NCBI GenBank assembly: GCA_028285035.1
Contig: JANQQF010000155.1
Span: 62,001-126,000 of the forward strand
DNA: 64,000 bases
From: Phycisphaerae bacterium
Lineage (GTDB): Bacteria; Chloroflexota; Anaerolineae; 4572-78; J111
Direction: 5' to 3'
Shown piece by piece: positions 17,571 to 27,525 of the stretch. Numbering within the stretch: position 1 is the first letter of the stretch; every line of letters begins with the position of its first letter. The translations under genes were made by a program, and so were the position numbers. Below the pieces are notes generated by a model. The model saw only the letters and a list, made by a program, of their open reading frames with translations, was not told the DNA's origin and made no database searches.

Positions 17571-18176
17571 ATGTCCTCACCTATTGGTCATAGTTTGGCA
17601 GCACTTACCATTGCTATGTCATTAACACAGAATTCACATAGGTCCACGTGGCTAAGGTTCATTTGGAGTCTTTGGCTCATCGTCATTGCCTTGACCCCAG
17701 ATTTAGATCGGTTTCTTCCATTTTTTTCACCGACAGCCCACAACGGGTTACGAGTTACACACTCAATCTTTTTCAGCCAAACATTACCTTTAGTCACAAT
17801 AATCATTTTATATTTTTCAGGAATTCGAAAACAAGTCTGGCGTGATTTGAGTAGTCAGGCCATTTTAGCGGGTTTATCTCAAATAGTGTTAGACATGCTG
17901 GTTGGGGTTTTTCCACTCCCCCTGTTCTGGCCGGTTAGCTCACAAACATTTAGATTACCGTTCGGGGTATTGCCGAGTGCAGGTGCTTTATCCTTCACAA
18001 ATTACTATTTTTATCGAAATCTGCTTATTGAATTAGGTGTTTTGGGACCAATAGCCCTTCTAATTTTCTGGCATCAACATCCCAACAGAAGGCCAAAATT
18101 CTATCAGAGAATGACCATTATTCTTTTGACCATCTCAATTTTATCAATGATCATAGCTTTCAATCTAACCAGATAA
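17571..18176 (+). CDS. YdjM/DUF457-type membrane-bound metal-dependent hydrolase
   Basis: This 201-residue membrane protein begins S-P-I-G-H-S-L-A, then has T-P-D-L-D-R at about 43-48 and H-N-G-L-R-V-T-H-S-I near 58-67. These His and Asp motifs belong to the DUF457/YdjM family of predicted membrane-bound metal-dependent hydrolases. Four or five hydrophobic segments cover most of the rest. The substrate is unknown for the family. GAGGAAGG precedes the ATG by about ten bases. The gene lies between ftsH and two genes for small exported or anchored proteins, with no functional link visible. Confidence 0.8.
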   Translation: MSSPIGHSLAALTIAMSLTQNSHRSTWLRFIWSLWLIVIALTPDLDRFLPFFSPTAHNGLRVTHSIFFSQTLPLVTIIILYFSGIRKQVWRDLSSQAILAGLSQIVLDMLVGVFPLPLFWPVSSQTFRLPFGVLPSAGALSFTNYYFYRNLLIELGVLGPIALLIFWHQHPNRRPKFYQRMTIILLTISILSMIIAFNLTR

Positions 18177-18231
18177 GAAAAAAGCCAGAAACAAAATACG
18201 CCCTATTAACGTCACTGATGACATACTACAA

Positions 18232-18507
18232 ATGTTTGAGGGTCACCTGATGTTGAACTTAACAAACCTCAAGCGAGGCATAACGATTGGTCTCGGGCTA
18301 TTTGTTGTTTTTATCGGCTTTGGCTTCTGTAGCCGCCTTCCCATCACCAGACCAGCTGACTTTGAGGTGACTTACAGCGAAGATGGGGGGATGGTTCCTT
18401 ATGGTCGCAGCATTCACGCTTCTGCCGAAGAGGCAAGCTATTCTATCCACAAACACGGCGTTAATATTGAAACCATTTTTATAGTGATAGCGTCGTACAT
18501 CACATAA
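18232..18507 (+). CDS. Small membrane-anchored hypothetical protein
   Basis: The 91-residue protein has one transmembrane segment (about residues 18-37, G-I-T-I-G-L-G-L-F-V-V-F). A polar tail with no recognisable motif follows. A second ATG at 18250 (M-L-N-L-T-N) is an equally good start. It sits 35 bases before the next gene on the same strand and may be co-transcribed with it. I do not recognise a family; the anchor supports a real gene. Confidence 0.5.
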   Translation: MFEGHLMLNLTNLKRGITIGLGLFVVFIGFGFCSRLPITRPADFEVTYSEDGGMVPYGRSIHASAEEASYSIHKHGVNIETIFIVIASYIT

Positions 18508-18541
18508 GCAAGATCTATTCAACCCCTTAGAGGTCCAGACA

Positions 18542-19783
18542 ATGTCTTTCTTCAACCGTCGACTAATTTTTTACGCCATTATTGCTTTCGCCTTTGGCTT
18601 GGTTGGCCTCATGTTAATTGGAGTCCTTTTTTGGCAGTTCCGCTTTGCGCCCCCCAATTTAGAGGCAACCGCCGCCGCGTTCTCCCTACAGGCGACGCAG
18701 GATGCAATGGTGGTAGAGGCAACGCAAGTGGGCTTGAATATTGCGGCTACGCAAACTGCCTTGGAAGCGATGGAGGCAGACCTGATAGCCACTCAAGTAG
18801 CCCTGGATGCTCCTCCCACTGCGACACCACCTCCTCAACCCACCGGGACATCAACCCCAGAGTCATCCCCATCACTCACCCCAATTCCAACAAGCGCTCG
18901 TGATCTATCCACCCTGCTAGACTCAATTGATGAGAATGATATTACCCAAGATGGCTTCTATCTTCAGGTAGCTGACATTAACTATGAGGCTTGGCCGCTT
19001 ATCTACGCGCAAAACTATAACAACGAGGAACCGCCAGAGGGTTTCACGATGGTGATGATTACGCTTCGAGCCACTCACGTTAAATTCATGCGCAAGGAGT
19101 TTCCGGCGATTGATGCGTCAGATTTTCAACTGATTGGTGATCGTGACACATTTTATGCCCCATACAGAGAAAGCTGTGGAGTTGTCCCAGATCGCCTAGA
19201 TGCGGTTATCCCACTCGGCAAAATGGTTGATGGAAATGTTTGCTTCCAGGTTCCTGAAGATGAGGGGGAGTTCCGTCTAATTTATGAACCACACGGCACA
19301 CTGGCTACAACACTCTTGCTACCAGAAAGAGATGATCCAGATTGGGAACCGCTCCCCCCCGAACCGGTCATTATTGATAATACGGAATTAACTCTAAACG
19401 GTCTCGATATCGATATCGTTGATACAAATTATGAAGCTTGGCCAGAGATTGAGGCAGAAAACAGTCTCAATGATCCCCCTCTCGTTGGAATGCGAATGCT
19501 GCTCATCACCGTTCAGGTTACCAACGAAGAGGGCACAGTAGGTGAACCCATTGAATTATGGTCTTCTGATTTTCAGCTCATCGGGGATCGTAATGTGGCT
19601 TATCAAACTTTCAATCCCAGTTGTGGAGTGATCCCCAATGAACTCAATAGTGTCGTTGATGTAGAGGGCACCACCACGGGGACAGTCTGCTTTCAAGTTT
19701 CGTATGAGGAAAGTGGCTTCCGGCTAATTTATGAACCATTTGGCGTGCCTGCATTCTACAGCGATTTACCACAACCGGAGTAA
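18542..19783 (+). CDS. Membrane-anchored protein with two DUF4352-like domains
   Basis: This 413-residue protein has an N-terminal transmembrane helix (about 8-32). An Ala-Thr-Gln-rich helix with repeated A-T-Q triplets (about 40-90) and a Thr/Pro/Ser linker (92-118) follow. Two homologous extracellular domains then follow (about 135-265 and 280-410). Each has Y-E-A-W-P early, S-D-F-Q-L-I-G-D-R in the middle, a C-G-V...V-C-F-Q pair likely to form a disulphide, and R-L-I-Y-E-P at the end. This fits DUF4352-like immunoglobulin-type folds found in secreted Gram-positive and Chloroflexota proteins. The function is unknown, with binding rather than catalysis expected. GAGGT precedes the ATG. It is convergent with the chemosensory run. 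Confidence 0.8.
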   Translation: MSFFNRRLIFYAIIAFAFGLVGLMLIGVLFWQFRFAPPNLEATAAAFSLQATQDAMVVEATQVGLNIAATQTALEAMEADLIATQVALDAPPTATPPPQPTGTSTPESSPSLTPIPTSARDLSTLLDSIDENDITQDGFYLQVADINYEAWPLIYAQNYNNEEPPEGFTMVMITLRATHVKFMRKEFPAIDASDFQLIGDRDTFYAPYRESCGVVPDRLDAVIPLGKMVDGNVCFQVPEDEGEFRLIYEPHGTLATTLLLPERDDPDWEPLPPEPVIIDNTELTLNGLDIDIVDTNYEAWPEIEAENSLNDPPLVGMRMLLITVQVTNEEGTVGEPIELWSSDFQLIGDRNVAYQTFNPSCGVIPNELNSVVDVEGTTTGTVCFQVSYEESGFRLIYEPFGVPAFYSDLPQPE

Positions 19784-19791
19784 GTGTGACG

Positions 19792-20886
19792 TTAGTTAGT
19801 CGGCTCAAGAATATTGGTCACATTAGGGATAACTAATGTTCGATCTTGCCAAGTGACCATACCATAGGCGAGGCTTTGTTTTATCGGTAATGGCTGATGA
19901 AGGGGCTGATGATCAACAGGCAACGGCAAAACCTGAACACCTGTAGAAATCGGAAAGGCGACTAATGCATCCTGACCAGAGCCACGGGCAATCATAATGT
20001 GTGTCTGCTCGTCCAAAGAAGAATTCGCCTCAGACGTTAGCCCCAAACGCGCTGCTAAATCAATAACAGGGACAGTTCGATTCCGCCATTCAATTAAGCC
20101 CAACACATACGGCGGCGCAGTGGGAATGGGAGTCACTGAAACTGATCGTAATACCTCGGGGACTTGGGTGATGCTTAAGCCAAAAACAACCTGATGATAT
20201 GTTGAGGCTATCTGATTGAGCGAAAATAGCAGTAAGCTCCCAGATTTCACACTCGTTTGCTTAGACTGATGATGCCCATTTGTTGATTTAATCTGGCCAT
20301 TTCGAGGCAAGGTCATCGCTTCGGGTACGCCGTTTTTCACAACCCCGTCCTGATCTTGCCCTTCTAGCGATGTCTCCTCGGGGGGAAATGGGGCCGTTGG
20401 ATGAAGCCATTCAGGAGATAGAAACAATATCAACGCATCATCAAGTCTGATAACACCTTCAAAGTAGTTCGTTGTTGGATCGATTGTAATTCCGGGCAAA
20501 GGGGAAAAGTAGTCTCCTGGAACCTCAATCACCCGTGATACCTGATCAACAAGTAAGCCCCAAGGCTGCCCTTTGATATTAGGTTTATCATTAATGGGAG
20601 TTGGTGCAGGCAGGATAATAATCCGCTGATGGGTACTATCTTTGTCAGGTGTAGGCAAATGTCCTAAGCGACTAGCCATACTAAATACAGGGATATCACC
20701 TTCATTGTAAGGTAGCCAGCCTATAAAACCAGTATGATCAATTTCAACATCTTCATTGATCAGCAAATTATCAATACGTTGGATGCTCTGCACCCAAGAC
20801 ATATCCAAACCATATGTTTCGTGCCCAAGCGCACATCGAATAAACTGTAATGTATTCGTTGCCGTATTTATGTTAGGCATTATCAT
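19792..20886 (-). CDS. CheW-like coupling protein with two CheW domains
   Basis: The 364-residue protein contains two CheW-like folds (about residues 10-170 and 218-360). They are joined by a linker rich in Gly, Gln, Ser and His. The second carries V-L-G-L-I-E-W-R-N-R-T-V-P-V-I-D-L, the usual CheW signature; the first has a divergent equivalent (F-I-G-W-L-P-Y-N-E-G-D-I-P-V-F). CheW proteins bridge receptors to CheA. A double domain could crosslink array units or act as a scaffold. It is the last gene of the 17-gene minus-strand run, 13 bases after cheA. Confidence 0.85.
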   Translation of the reverse strand: MIMPNINTATNTLQFIRCALGHETYGLDMSWVQSIQRIDNLLINEDVEIDHTGFIGWLPYNEGDIPVFSMASRLGHLPTPDKDSTHQRIIILPAPTPINDKPNIKGQPWGLLVDQVSRVIEVPGDYFSPLPGITIDPTTNYFEGVIRLDDALILFLSPEWLHPTAPFPPEETSLEGQDQDGVVKNGVPEAMTLPRNGQIKSTNGHHQSKQTSVKSGSLLLFSLNQIASTYHQVVFGLSITQVPEVLRSVSVTPIPTAPPYVLGLIEWRNRTVPVIDLAARLGLTSEANSSLDEQTHIMIARGSGQDALVAFPISTGVQVLPLPVDHQPLHQPLPIKQSLAYGMVTWQDRTLVIPNVTNILEPTN

Positions 20887-20899
20887 TCCTTGTTAAAGT

Positions 20900-23839
20900 C
20901 TATAACATTGATTCCGTGACAAAATGTTTCGAAGCTTGGACTAAACGGCGAATAACGCCCAATAGAACTTCATCCTGATAGGGCTTAACCATATACTCTG
21001 ATACACCTATATCAAGCGCTTTACGCCGATGCTTATCACCAGCCCGCGAGGTCAACATCACGATTGGTACATCTTGATACGCCTGTTGCCCTCTAAGTGT
21101 AGCTGCCAATTCGTAGCCATCCATACGAGGCATCTCAATATCTAGCAGAATCAGATCAGGTGGCTGAGCTGAGCGTTGAATAATTTCCAACGCCTCCAAA
21201 CCATCTTTTGCCATCGTTGGTTGCCAGCCTGCATTCTTGACCATATTTGAGACAACCCGACGAACACTAACCGAATCATCGACCACCATAATATCCCATA
21301 CATCTCGTTGTGTTGTGGCAGGTTGCTGAAAGAGTTGTTCGTTTTCAAAGTTGAGATGGGCTGGCTCATCAACCAATTCGGCTGGATTGAGAATCAAGAC
21401 CACACTCCCATCCCCCATCAAGGTCGCTCCCATAATCCCGTGAACTCGGCGAAGATGGCTTCCCAAACTTTTAATTACAATTTCACGCCCCTGCAAAATA
21501 TGATCGACGGCCACGGCCACCTGTTGTTCCCCAGCATTAAGAATTAATACGGGAACACGCTTGACTGAGTCATCAGGGGGCTGCTTTAATTTCAAAATAT
21601 CCCCCAGGCGAAGCAAGGGATACACCTCTCCGGCGACGCGAACGACAGCTTCCTGTCCAACCTGTTCAAATTCCTCAGGCTCCAAGCGCAAAATTTGAGA
21701 GATAGTGTTTAAAGGGATGGCTAATGTTTCACTATTCGCTTTGACCAACAATGCCCGAGTGATAGCCAGGGTCATCGGCAGACGAATTGTAAATGTAGTC
21801 CCTTGTCCCGGCGTAGAGTTAAGAGCAACCGCCCCTTTCAACTTATTGACGTTGGTTTTTACGACATCTAGCCCGACCCCGCGCCCAGAAATCTCGCTGA
21901 TTTGACCAGCTGTACTAAATCCGGGTAGAAACACCAGCGTATGAAGCTTATCAAGCGGTATCTGCGGAGCATCTGCTTCCGAGAGATACCCCCCTTCGAT
22001 TGCTTTCGTAATTAGTTTCTCCGGATTTAAGCCACCCCCATCATCACTGATTTGAATAACTACCTGATTGCCTTCATAATATGCCTTTAGTCGGATCTCA
22101 CCCCACTCAGATTTGCCAAGATGTTGGCGCTGAATTGGACTTTCGATACCGTGATCCACGGCATTACGCAACAAGTGAAGCAACGGATCCGCGAGGTCTT
22201 CCAGCACAGTTTTATCCAGTTCAATGTGCTCTCCTTCAATCACAAGATTGACCTGCTTATCTCGTTTACGAGCCACCACCCGTACTGCTCGATGCAAACG
22301 CGTGGCGAGCGTTGCTAGTGGAACCATTCGGGTACGCATCAACTTTTCCTGCAATTCGCTGGAAAGGCGGCGTTGTCGATTGAGGATGCTGTCAAAATCA
22401 CCAATCAAGGTCTTGAGCGCATTACCGACTGTATTCACGTCACCTGTTGTTTCGGTCAAAGCTCGAGACAACAGATGAAACTCAGTGTATCGATCAAATT
22501 CAAGCTCATCAAAATCATAGGTCTGCGTTGTGGCAGAGGCAACCAAACTACTGGCGGGGAGAGCATTTCCGTTTCCATTCCCGATCTTGGGTAGATTTAC
22601 ATCCCGACCAGGCGAGGCCAAATGACGCAAACCGCCACCCAAGGTACTGACCTCATATTCAACTTCTAACCGAGAGGAAACGTGACGTAGACGGTCAATA
22701 CTTGGCCGAAGTTCTTCAACCTCACTGACCAAATCCCCCATCCGCTGCTCAAATGCAGTCCGGCTGATGACCAACTCACTGACCAATTTAATCAATTCAT
22801 CCAGTCGCTCAATCGGCACCCGAATGACATCGCCCAACTCGCGGCGATTGGCTTCATCTTGCGGCGTTGTCTCGGGCTGAGTTGTAGTAGATGACTCAGC
22901 CGCTTCTTGATAATAGGGGGTTAGATCGATAACTTCAGGCTTTATTTCTGTACCTAATGGCTCAACCGATGGGGCATCTATGTTCAAGTGTCTCCCAGTA
23001 TCAAGAATCATCGCATAACCCGCATACAGTTGTTGAACTGTCATTTGCATTTCAGTTGGGTCAGATAGCCCACTCGACAAATCTTCCAAGGCATCGGCTG
23101 AGTCAAACAGAAGATTGATCATATCCGAATTGAGATGCATATGCCCGTCATACAACTGGTCGAGCAAATCCTCCATACGATGAGAGACCTCGGAAATTAG
23201 GGTGAACCCAACTGTGCCTGCGGCCCCCTTCAAGGTATGCGCCGCACGACGTACATCCTGAAGTAACGTTTTATTATTGGGATCTTTTTGCAGTCCACTT
23301 AAGGATAGATTGATCTGCCGCATATGGTCTTCTGCCTCAAGCTGAAAGGCTTCAAGCAGTTCGGATGAGATTTCATCAAGGAAGGGTTCTACATCTGCAC
23401 CATTCTGAACCTGTGGCGCAGAAACTGAAGTTGGAAACGGGTCGGCGACATTTTCTTGCGGTATCGGTTGTGGTGATACTACTTCTGATGCAGCAGCATC
23501 CGCGCCACCTGTTCCAGCCACCAACTCATCCAAGTATATCTCAACTTCATCAATCCCCTGCTGAAGTAAGGCCATCATTTCAGGGTCAAAAGCCAGCAAG
23601 TCAGCGCCAATTTGTTCCAGCATTTGCTCCAGCTCATGGGCCACGTGGCTTAACTCATCAAGCCCAACCATCGCCGCAGCACCCTTAATCGTATGAATGT
23701 GTCGATGTGCGGTCTCCAACCCCTCTGTCTGAGTCTGATCGGTTTGAAAGCCCGCTAATCCTCGACGAACTTCAGGCAAGTAATTCTTGGCTTCAGCAAT
23801 AAAGCCCGCCAAAATTTCTATATCTAAATTTTGAGCCAT
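20900..23839 (-). CDS. cheA: Hybrid CheA histidine kinase with two HPt domains and a REC domain
   Basis: The 979-residue protein has, in order, HPt 1 with phospho-accepting H49 (H-I-H-T-I-K-G), HPt 2 with H201 (A-A-H-T-L-K-G-A-A-G), a long linker, the dimerisation and HATPase region with L-L-R-N-A-V-D-H-G-I-E-S and G-R-G-V-G-L-D-V-V, a CheW-like domain, and a C-terminal receiver with D900 (L-L-D-I-E-M-P-R-M-D-G). This layout matches the CheA kinases of the Pil-Chp/Pix/Frz kind that control surface motility, rather than flagellar CheA. Phosphate could pass from either HPt to its own REC or to the CheY-like proteins upstream in the run. A perfect 13-bp hairpin (23896-23930) separates it from the MCP gene. 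Confidence 0.93.
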   Translation of the reverse strand: MAQNLDIEILAGFIAEAKNYLPEVRRGLAGFQTDQTQTEGLETAHRHIHTIKGAAAMVGLDELSHVAHELEQMLEQIGADLLAFDPEMMALLQQGIDEVEIYLDELVAGTGGADAAASEVVSPQPIPQENVADPFPTSVSAPQVQNGADVEPFLDEISSELLEAFQLEAEDHMRQINLSLSGLQKDPNNKTLLQDVRRAAHTLKGAAGTVGFTLISEVSHRMEDLLDQLYDGHMHLNSDMINLLFDSADALEDLSSGLSDPTEMQMTVQQLYAGYAMILDTGRHLNIDAPSVEPLGTEIKPEVIDLTPYYQEAAESSTTTQPETTPQDEANRRELGDVIRVPIERLDELIKLVSELVISRTAFEQRMGDLVSEVEELRPSIDRLRHVSSRLEVEYEVSTLGGGLRHLASPGRDVNLPKIGNGNGNALPASSLVASATTQTYDFDELEFDRYTEFHLLSRALTETTGDVNTVGNALKTLIGDFDSILNRQRRLSSELQEKLMRTRMVPLATLATRLHRAVRVVARKRDKQVNLVIEGEHIELDKTVLEDLADPLLHLLRNAVDHGIESPIQRQHLGKSEWGEIRLKAYYEGNQVVIQISDDGGGLNPEKLITKAIEGGYLSEADAPQIPLDKLHTLVFLPGFSTAGQISEISGRGVGLDVVKTNVNKLKGAVALNSTPGQGTTFTIRLPMTLAITRALLVKANSETLAIPLNTISQILRLEPEEFEQVGQEAVVRVAGEVYPLLRLGDILKLKQPPDDSVKRVPVLILNAGEQQVAVAVDHILQGREIVIKSLGSHLRRVHGIMGATLMGDGSVVLILNPAELVDEPAHLNFENEQLFQQPATTQRDVWDIMVVDDSVSVRRVVSNMVKNAGWQPTMAKDGLEALEIIQRSAQPPDLILLDIEMPRMDGYELAATLRGQQAYQDVPIVMLTSRAGDKHRRKALDIGVSEYMVKPYQDEVLLGVIRRLVQASKHFVTESML

Positions 23840-23895
23840 AATGTGGCCTCCATATTCAACCTTACATTCTTTGATCTAATTAGGAGTTACACACA

Positions 23896-23930
23896 CCACT
23901 CGTACCGACGCAAAGCATCGGTACGAGTGG
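23896..23930 (-). repeat. Hairpin between the MCP and cheA genes
   Basis: CCACTCGTACCGA (23896-23908) pairs perfectly with TCGGTACGAGTGG (23918-23930) over a nine-base loop. GAGTT/AACTC outside can extend the structure. There is no T-run on the minus strand, so a role in mRNA processing or in setting the ratio of receptor to kinase is more likely than full termination. Confidence 0.7.
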
Positions 23931-23955
23931 GGCAACTCTTAAAAAAGATAAATCA

Positions 23956-26361
23956 TTACGCCGCGTGTCCATTTGTGCTTGGCAACTTAAAGGCACTCAC
24001 CGAACCACGTAAATCATCCGCCAAAACTGTTAGGTTGTTGATCGAAAGGGCCGCTTCTTTTGTCCCTACTGCGGTTTGCTGTGTTACTTCCGCAATATCA
24101 TTCATTGACTGCGCCACTGCTTCAGAGCCTTGGGCTTGCTGCGTCGCCGCTGAAGATATCGATTGGCTCAGCTCAGCTAGACGATTAGAAACGCTTTCAA
24201 TTTCGGTCAAGGCCTGACCCGCTTGGTTAGCCAGCTCAGATCCTTTCACAACCTCTTGCGTACTTTCCTCCATCGCCGCCACTGTTTCATTTGTTTCACT
24301 CTGAATTGTCTTAACCAGGTTTGCAATTTGCTCAGTCGCATCGTTAGAACGCTCAGCCAGCCGCTCAACCTCCTCAGCAACCACGGCGAAACCACGGCCT
24401 GCTTCACCGGCCATTGCCGCCTGGATCGAGGCGTTCAAAGCCAAGATACTGGTTCGGTCAGCGATGTCACTAATCAACTGGACAATCTCACCAATCTCCT
24501 GAGAGCTTTCCCCCAGTCGCTTAATCCGCTTTGAAGTTTCCTGCACCTGATCTCGAATACGGTCCATCCCCTCAATCGTATTTTGCACCGCCTGTGAACC
24601 TTGGCGGGCATTGGCTAGGGCCTGTTCAGCTACCGAAGCAGAGATTGAGGCGTTCTCGGATACCTGCTGAATTGAGATAGACATTTCGTCAACCGCCGCT
24701 GAGGTGTTAATAATTTGGGTCGCTTGGGTCTCACTTCCCTGAGAAAGGCTCTCAGCAGTCGTTTGAATTTCATTCGCCGAAGAACTTACCTGAAGGGTCG
24801 CATCTTGCACCCGACTAATAACCTCACGAAGCTGCTCAATCATAAAGTTGAAGGAGTCCGCAATCGCCCCCGTGGCATCCTCCGTAACCTCGGCCTCCAC
24901 GGTCAAATCCCCTTCAGCCACCCCAGATACCTCCTCAAGCAGCTTCAAAATAGCGCTTTGCAGGGCATCTCGCTCATCCTGTGTTTGGATCAACGAGAGC
25001 GTATTGTCAAGCATTGCATTTAGGTTCGCCGTCAATTGTCCCAGGGGGTCATCGCTCTGAATTTCAGCCCGGGCATCAAAATTACCAATCCCGATCTCAC
25101 TAAATAGCTCAGTCAAACCATCGATCTGGGTCAGAATACTGTCAAGCATTGTGTTTAGATTACCTGTCATTTGTCCCAATTCATCGGCTCCTTGTATCTC
25201 AGCCCGACTGGTATAAACCCCTTCTTGAATCTGATCAAACACTTCTGTCAGGTTCGTAATCTGACTGTTAATTCCACGAACAATAAACACAGCCATCAAA
25301 ACCGTAATCGTGATCAAAACCGCACTAAAGACTCCAAAAAAGGTTAGCTGATTTTGGGCCAAAGCCGCGTCTGCATCGGCAACCGTTCTAATATCATTCA
25401 AGATCCCATTCTCCAGCTCCTTCAAGAGACTAATCTCTTGAGTCGATAGGGCAAACCAGTCTTCTGAGGTAATGTCAAGATTGAGCAGTGCGTCGAAATC
25501 TCCCTCAGCTCGACTGGCAAATAAGGTCTGTTTAATTTGCGTCAATTCCTCTACAACTGGGTTACCATCTAGCAACTCATTACGAAATTGGACTTCCTCT
25601 GCAGCGGCATAGTCGATGAATAGTTCATCAAACAAGGCCTGCTCATCAATGGCCGCAAAGAGTTCTGTAAATGCATCAACTAGAAAGCCTTCTTCGTTTG
25701 CCTGAAATTCAATAACCGCTTGATCTTCATTGGCGACCCGCTCCAAAATATCAGCCACCAACGCTCGCTGTCGACCCACCGCATCTTTTTCAAATAGAAG
25801 CATCCCAAAGGCCGAAATCCGAGTACTAATCTGAGGGTCACTACTGATAACCGGGATAAAGAGAATGGCATCAAACAACTCGTTGTGAATTCTGGTATAG
25901 GTTTCTAGAATCTCTTCCTCCGTAATCGCCAGATTATCAATCCGCTGTCGAATGTCTGGCAGTTCATCCGCATCCGCCAAAGCTTGATCAGCCCGCCGAT
26001 AGAACTCTGCATCAAGATTATCAGCCCGTAAGTCATCAACAACCTGACGAAGCGTTACCAGTTGTTCATCCACAACAACTCTTTGGGTCTGGACTTCATC
26101 TTGAAATGCTGTCCCTCGACTGGCAACGAAGGTAACCGATGCCCCCCGTTCTACCTGTGATACATCCACATAATTACCCACCTGTTCCAAAAAGTTGGTT
26201 AAGCGCGTAATTTCATTCGCCTCATTCAGGTCGCTCACCCGCGCAATCGAATCACTGATGGCAAAGTAGAGCAGCCCTAAAATAGGCACCAAGGCTAAAA
26301 TAAGCAGCTTTGTCCTAATGGGTAAGTCTTTTAAGTTAAGTTGTTTAAGGTTGTCAAACAT
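23956..26361 (-). CDS. Methyl-accepting chemotaxis protein with NIT-like sensor and three HAMP-like segments
   Basis: In this 801-residue receptor a first transmembrane helix (about 17-38) is followed by an extracytoplasmic domain of about 300 residues. The sensor region has V-E-R-G-A-S-V near its start, the pattern of NIT nitrate/nitrite-type sensors, so the call is tentative. A second membrane helix lies near 345-367. Three HAMP-type units follow (each ending in G-Q-M/L-T-x-N-L-N-x-M-L-D or similar), then the conserved MCP tip with [18 protein letters not shown]. There is no C-terminal pentapeptide for CheR docking, and no cheR or cheB is nearby. It is probably the main input to the adjacent CheA. 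Confidence 0.92.
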   Translation of the reverse strand: MFDNLKQLNLKDLPIRTKLLILALVPILGLLYFAISDSIARVSDLNEANEITRLTNFLEQVGNYVDVSQVERGASVTFVASRGTAFQDEVQTQRVVVDEQLVTLRQVVDDLRADNLDAEFYRRADQALADADELPDIRQRIDNLAITEEEILETYTRIHNELFDAILFIPVISSDPQISTRISAFGMLLFEKDAVGRQRALVADILERVANEDQAVIEFQANEEGFLVDAFTELFAAIDEQALFDELFIDYAAAEEVQFRNELLDGNPVVEELTQIKQTLFASRAEGDFDALLNLDITSEDWFALSTQEISLLKELENGILNDIRTVADADAALAQNQLTFFGVFSAVLITITVLMAVFIVRGINSQITNLTEVFDQIQEGVYTSRAEIQGADELGQMTGNLNTMLDSILTQIDGLTELFSEIGIGNFDARAEIQSDDPLGQLTANLNAMLDNTLSLIQTQDERDALQSAILKLLEEVSGVAEGDLTVEAEVTEDATGAIADSFNFMIEQLREVISRVQDATLQVSSSANEIQTTAESLSQGSETQATQIINTSAAVDEMSISIQQVSENASISASVAEQALANARQGSQAVQNTIEGMDRIRDQVQETSKRIKRLGESSQEIGEIVQLISDIADRTSILALNASIQAAMAGEAGRGFAVVAEEVERLAERSNDATEQIANLVKTIQSETNETVAAMEESTQEVVKGSELANQAGQALTEIESVSNRLAELSQSISSAATQQAQGSEAVAQSMNDIAEVTQQTAVGTKEAALSINNLTVLADDLRGSVSAFKLPSTNGHAA

Positions 26362-26523
26362 GAATACCTCCTAAATTAATACTGTCGTGAAAGTTTAAGG
26401 GCTAAGGCATAAATGAGCTTGCCCAATATCATGATCAAATCCGATTTTAAAGTGAGCCGTATGGCAGCAAATGCAAACGTTATTTAATTCTCACTATCTA
26501 AAACCCGGAAGAAATTTCATAAA

Positions 26524-27525
26524 CTAGACCTGTTGCATCTTGGTTGAGAGAAGTAGCTGTTCAAGATTGAGAATAGAAAACAGACGGGTCTCATACTCAT
26601 AAATCCCTTCTAAATAAGGGGTTAACTGGCTGTCGATGGAGGTCGTTGGATCATGGATTCGAGCTTGATTCAAATAACGAATCTCGTTGACCTTATCGAC
26701 CACCAAGCCAATTGACAATGTCTCACCACCTTGATTTATCAAGGCCACAAGCATCCGATTGGCTGAAGTAATGTGAGTGTGATCAAGGCCTAAAAAGCCC
26801 CGCAAATCAACAACGGAGAGAATATCACCTCGCAAATTAGTAACACCTATGACCCAATGTGGCACGTTTGGCACGGTGGTAGTCATTGGAGGTTGGGTGA
26901 TTTCAATAACATTGCCAATCGGAACGGCATATTCTGTATCAGCCAAGGTAAAAATCACATGCTGTTTTACATCAGCGGAACGGTCAAGGTGTGCATCCCT
27001 TTCCAGATCTGTCGCCAAATCTGAGCCGAGCATGTGCTCAATCTCTCCATCAATTGTCGCTACAAGACTGTTCAGAAAATCATGGACATCTTCGGTGTGC
27101 GTTTCACTATTGGAGGCAGTTGTAGCCGAATCAATTGATAGCCCTGGGATTGATGTGGCCTCCTCAGGATGGCTACTCGCCTCAGTTGACCAAGGTAAAT
27201 GGGACGTCTCCTGCTCAACTTGAGGCATTTCACCCAGCTCGGATTCGACCAGATGTGGGGCTAAATCTGAAGAAGCTACAGTGTCATTCTTGCCTTCATT
27301 CTCCTTAGGGTTTGAAGTAGCCATAAATAACATTGTTGAGGGGGCGGAACTTGTTGTTTCCACCGAATCATCGTTAGAGGAGGATTCAACTGGGGCGGCA
27401 AATATGCCATTATTCGCATTTGAGTCCAAATCGTCACCAAAATCCATCATATCCGCAAAAGGATCATGCCCCAGTGCTTTGCTGGATTTTGGCTTCTGAT
27501 GACCATTACCATTTTTAGTTTCCAT
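26524..27525 (-). CDS. CheW-like protein with a long disordered N-terminus
   Basis: This 333-residue protein has a Ser/Glu/Asp-rich N-terminal half of low complexity (1-185), then one CheW domain (about 188-330) with V-I-G-V-T-N-L-R-G-D-I-L-S-V-V-D-L-R. The long tail could tether a partner such as ParA or a receptor. The start is ATG 27525, placed well after GAGAGGAT. A TTG nine bases further upstream is less likely. It overlaps the end of the parA-like gene by 11 bases, so the two are translationally coupled. This fits ParA positioning of chemosensory clusters in other bacteria. Confidence 0.86.
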   Translation of the reverse strand: METKNGNGHQKPKSSKALGHDPFADMMDFGDDLDSNANNGIFAAPVESSSNDDSVETTSSAPSTMLFMATSNPKENEGKNDTVASSDLAPHLVESELGEMPQVEQETSHLPWSTEASSHPEEATSIPGLSIDSATTASNSETHTEDVHDFLNSLVATIDGEIEHMLGSDLATDLERDAHLDRSADVKQHVIFTLADTEYAVPIGNVIEITQPPMTTTVPNVPHWVIGVTNLRGDILSVVDLRGFLGLDHTHITSANRMLVALINQGGETLSIGLVVDKVNEIRYLNQARIHDPTTSIDSQLTPYLEGIYEYETRLFSILNLEQLLLSTKMQQV

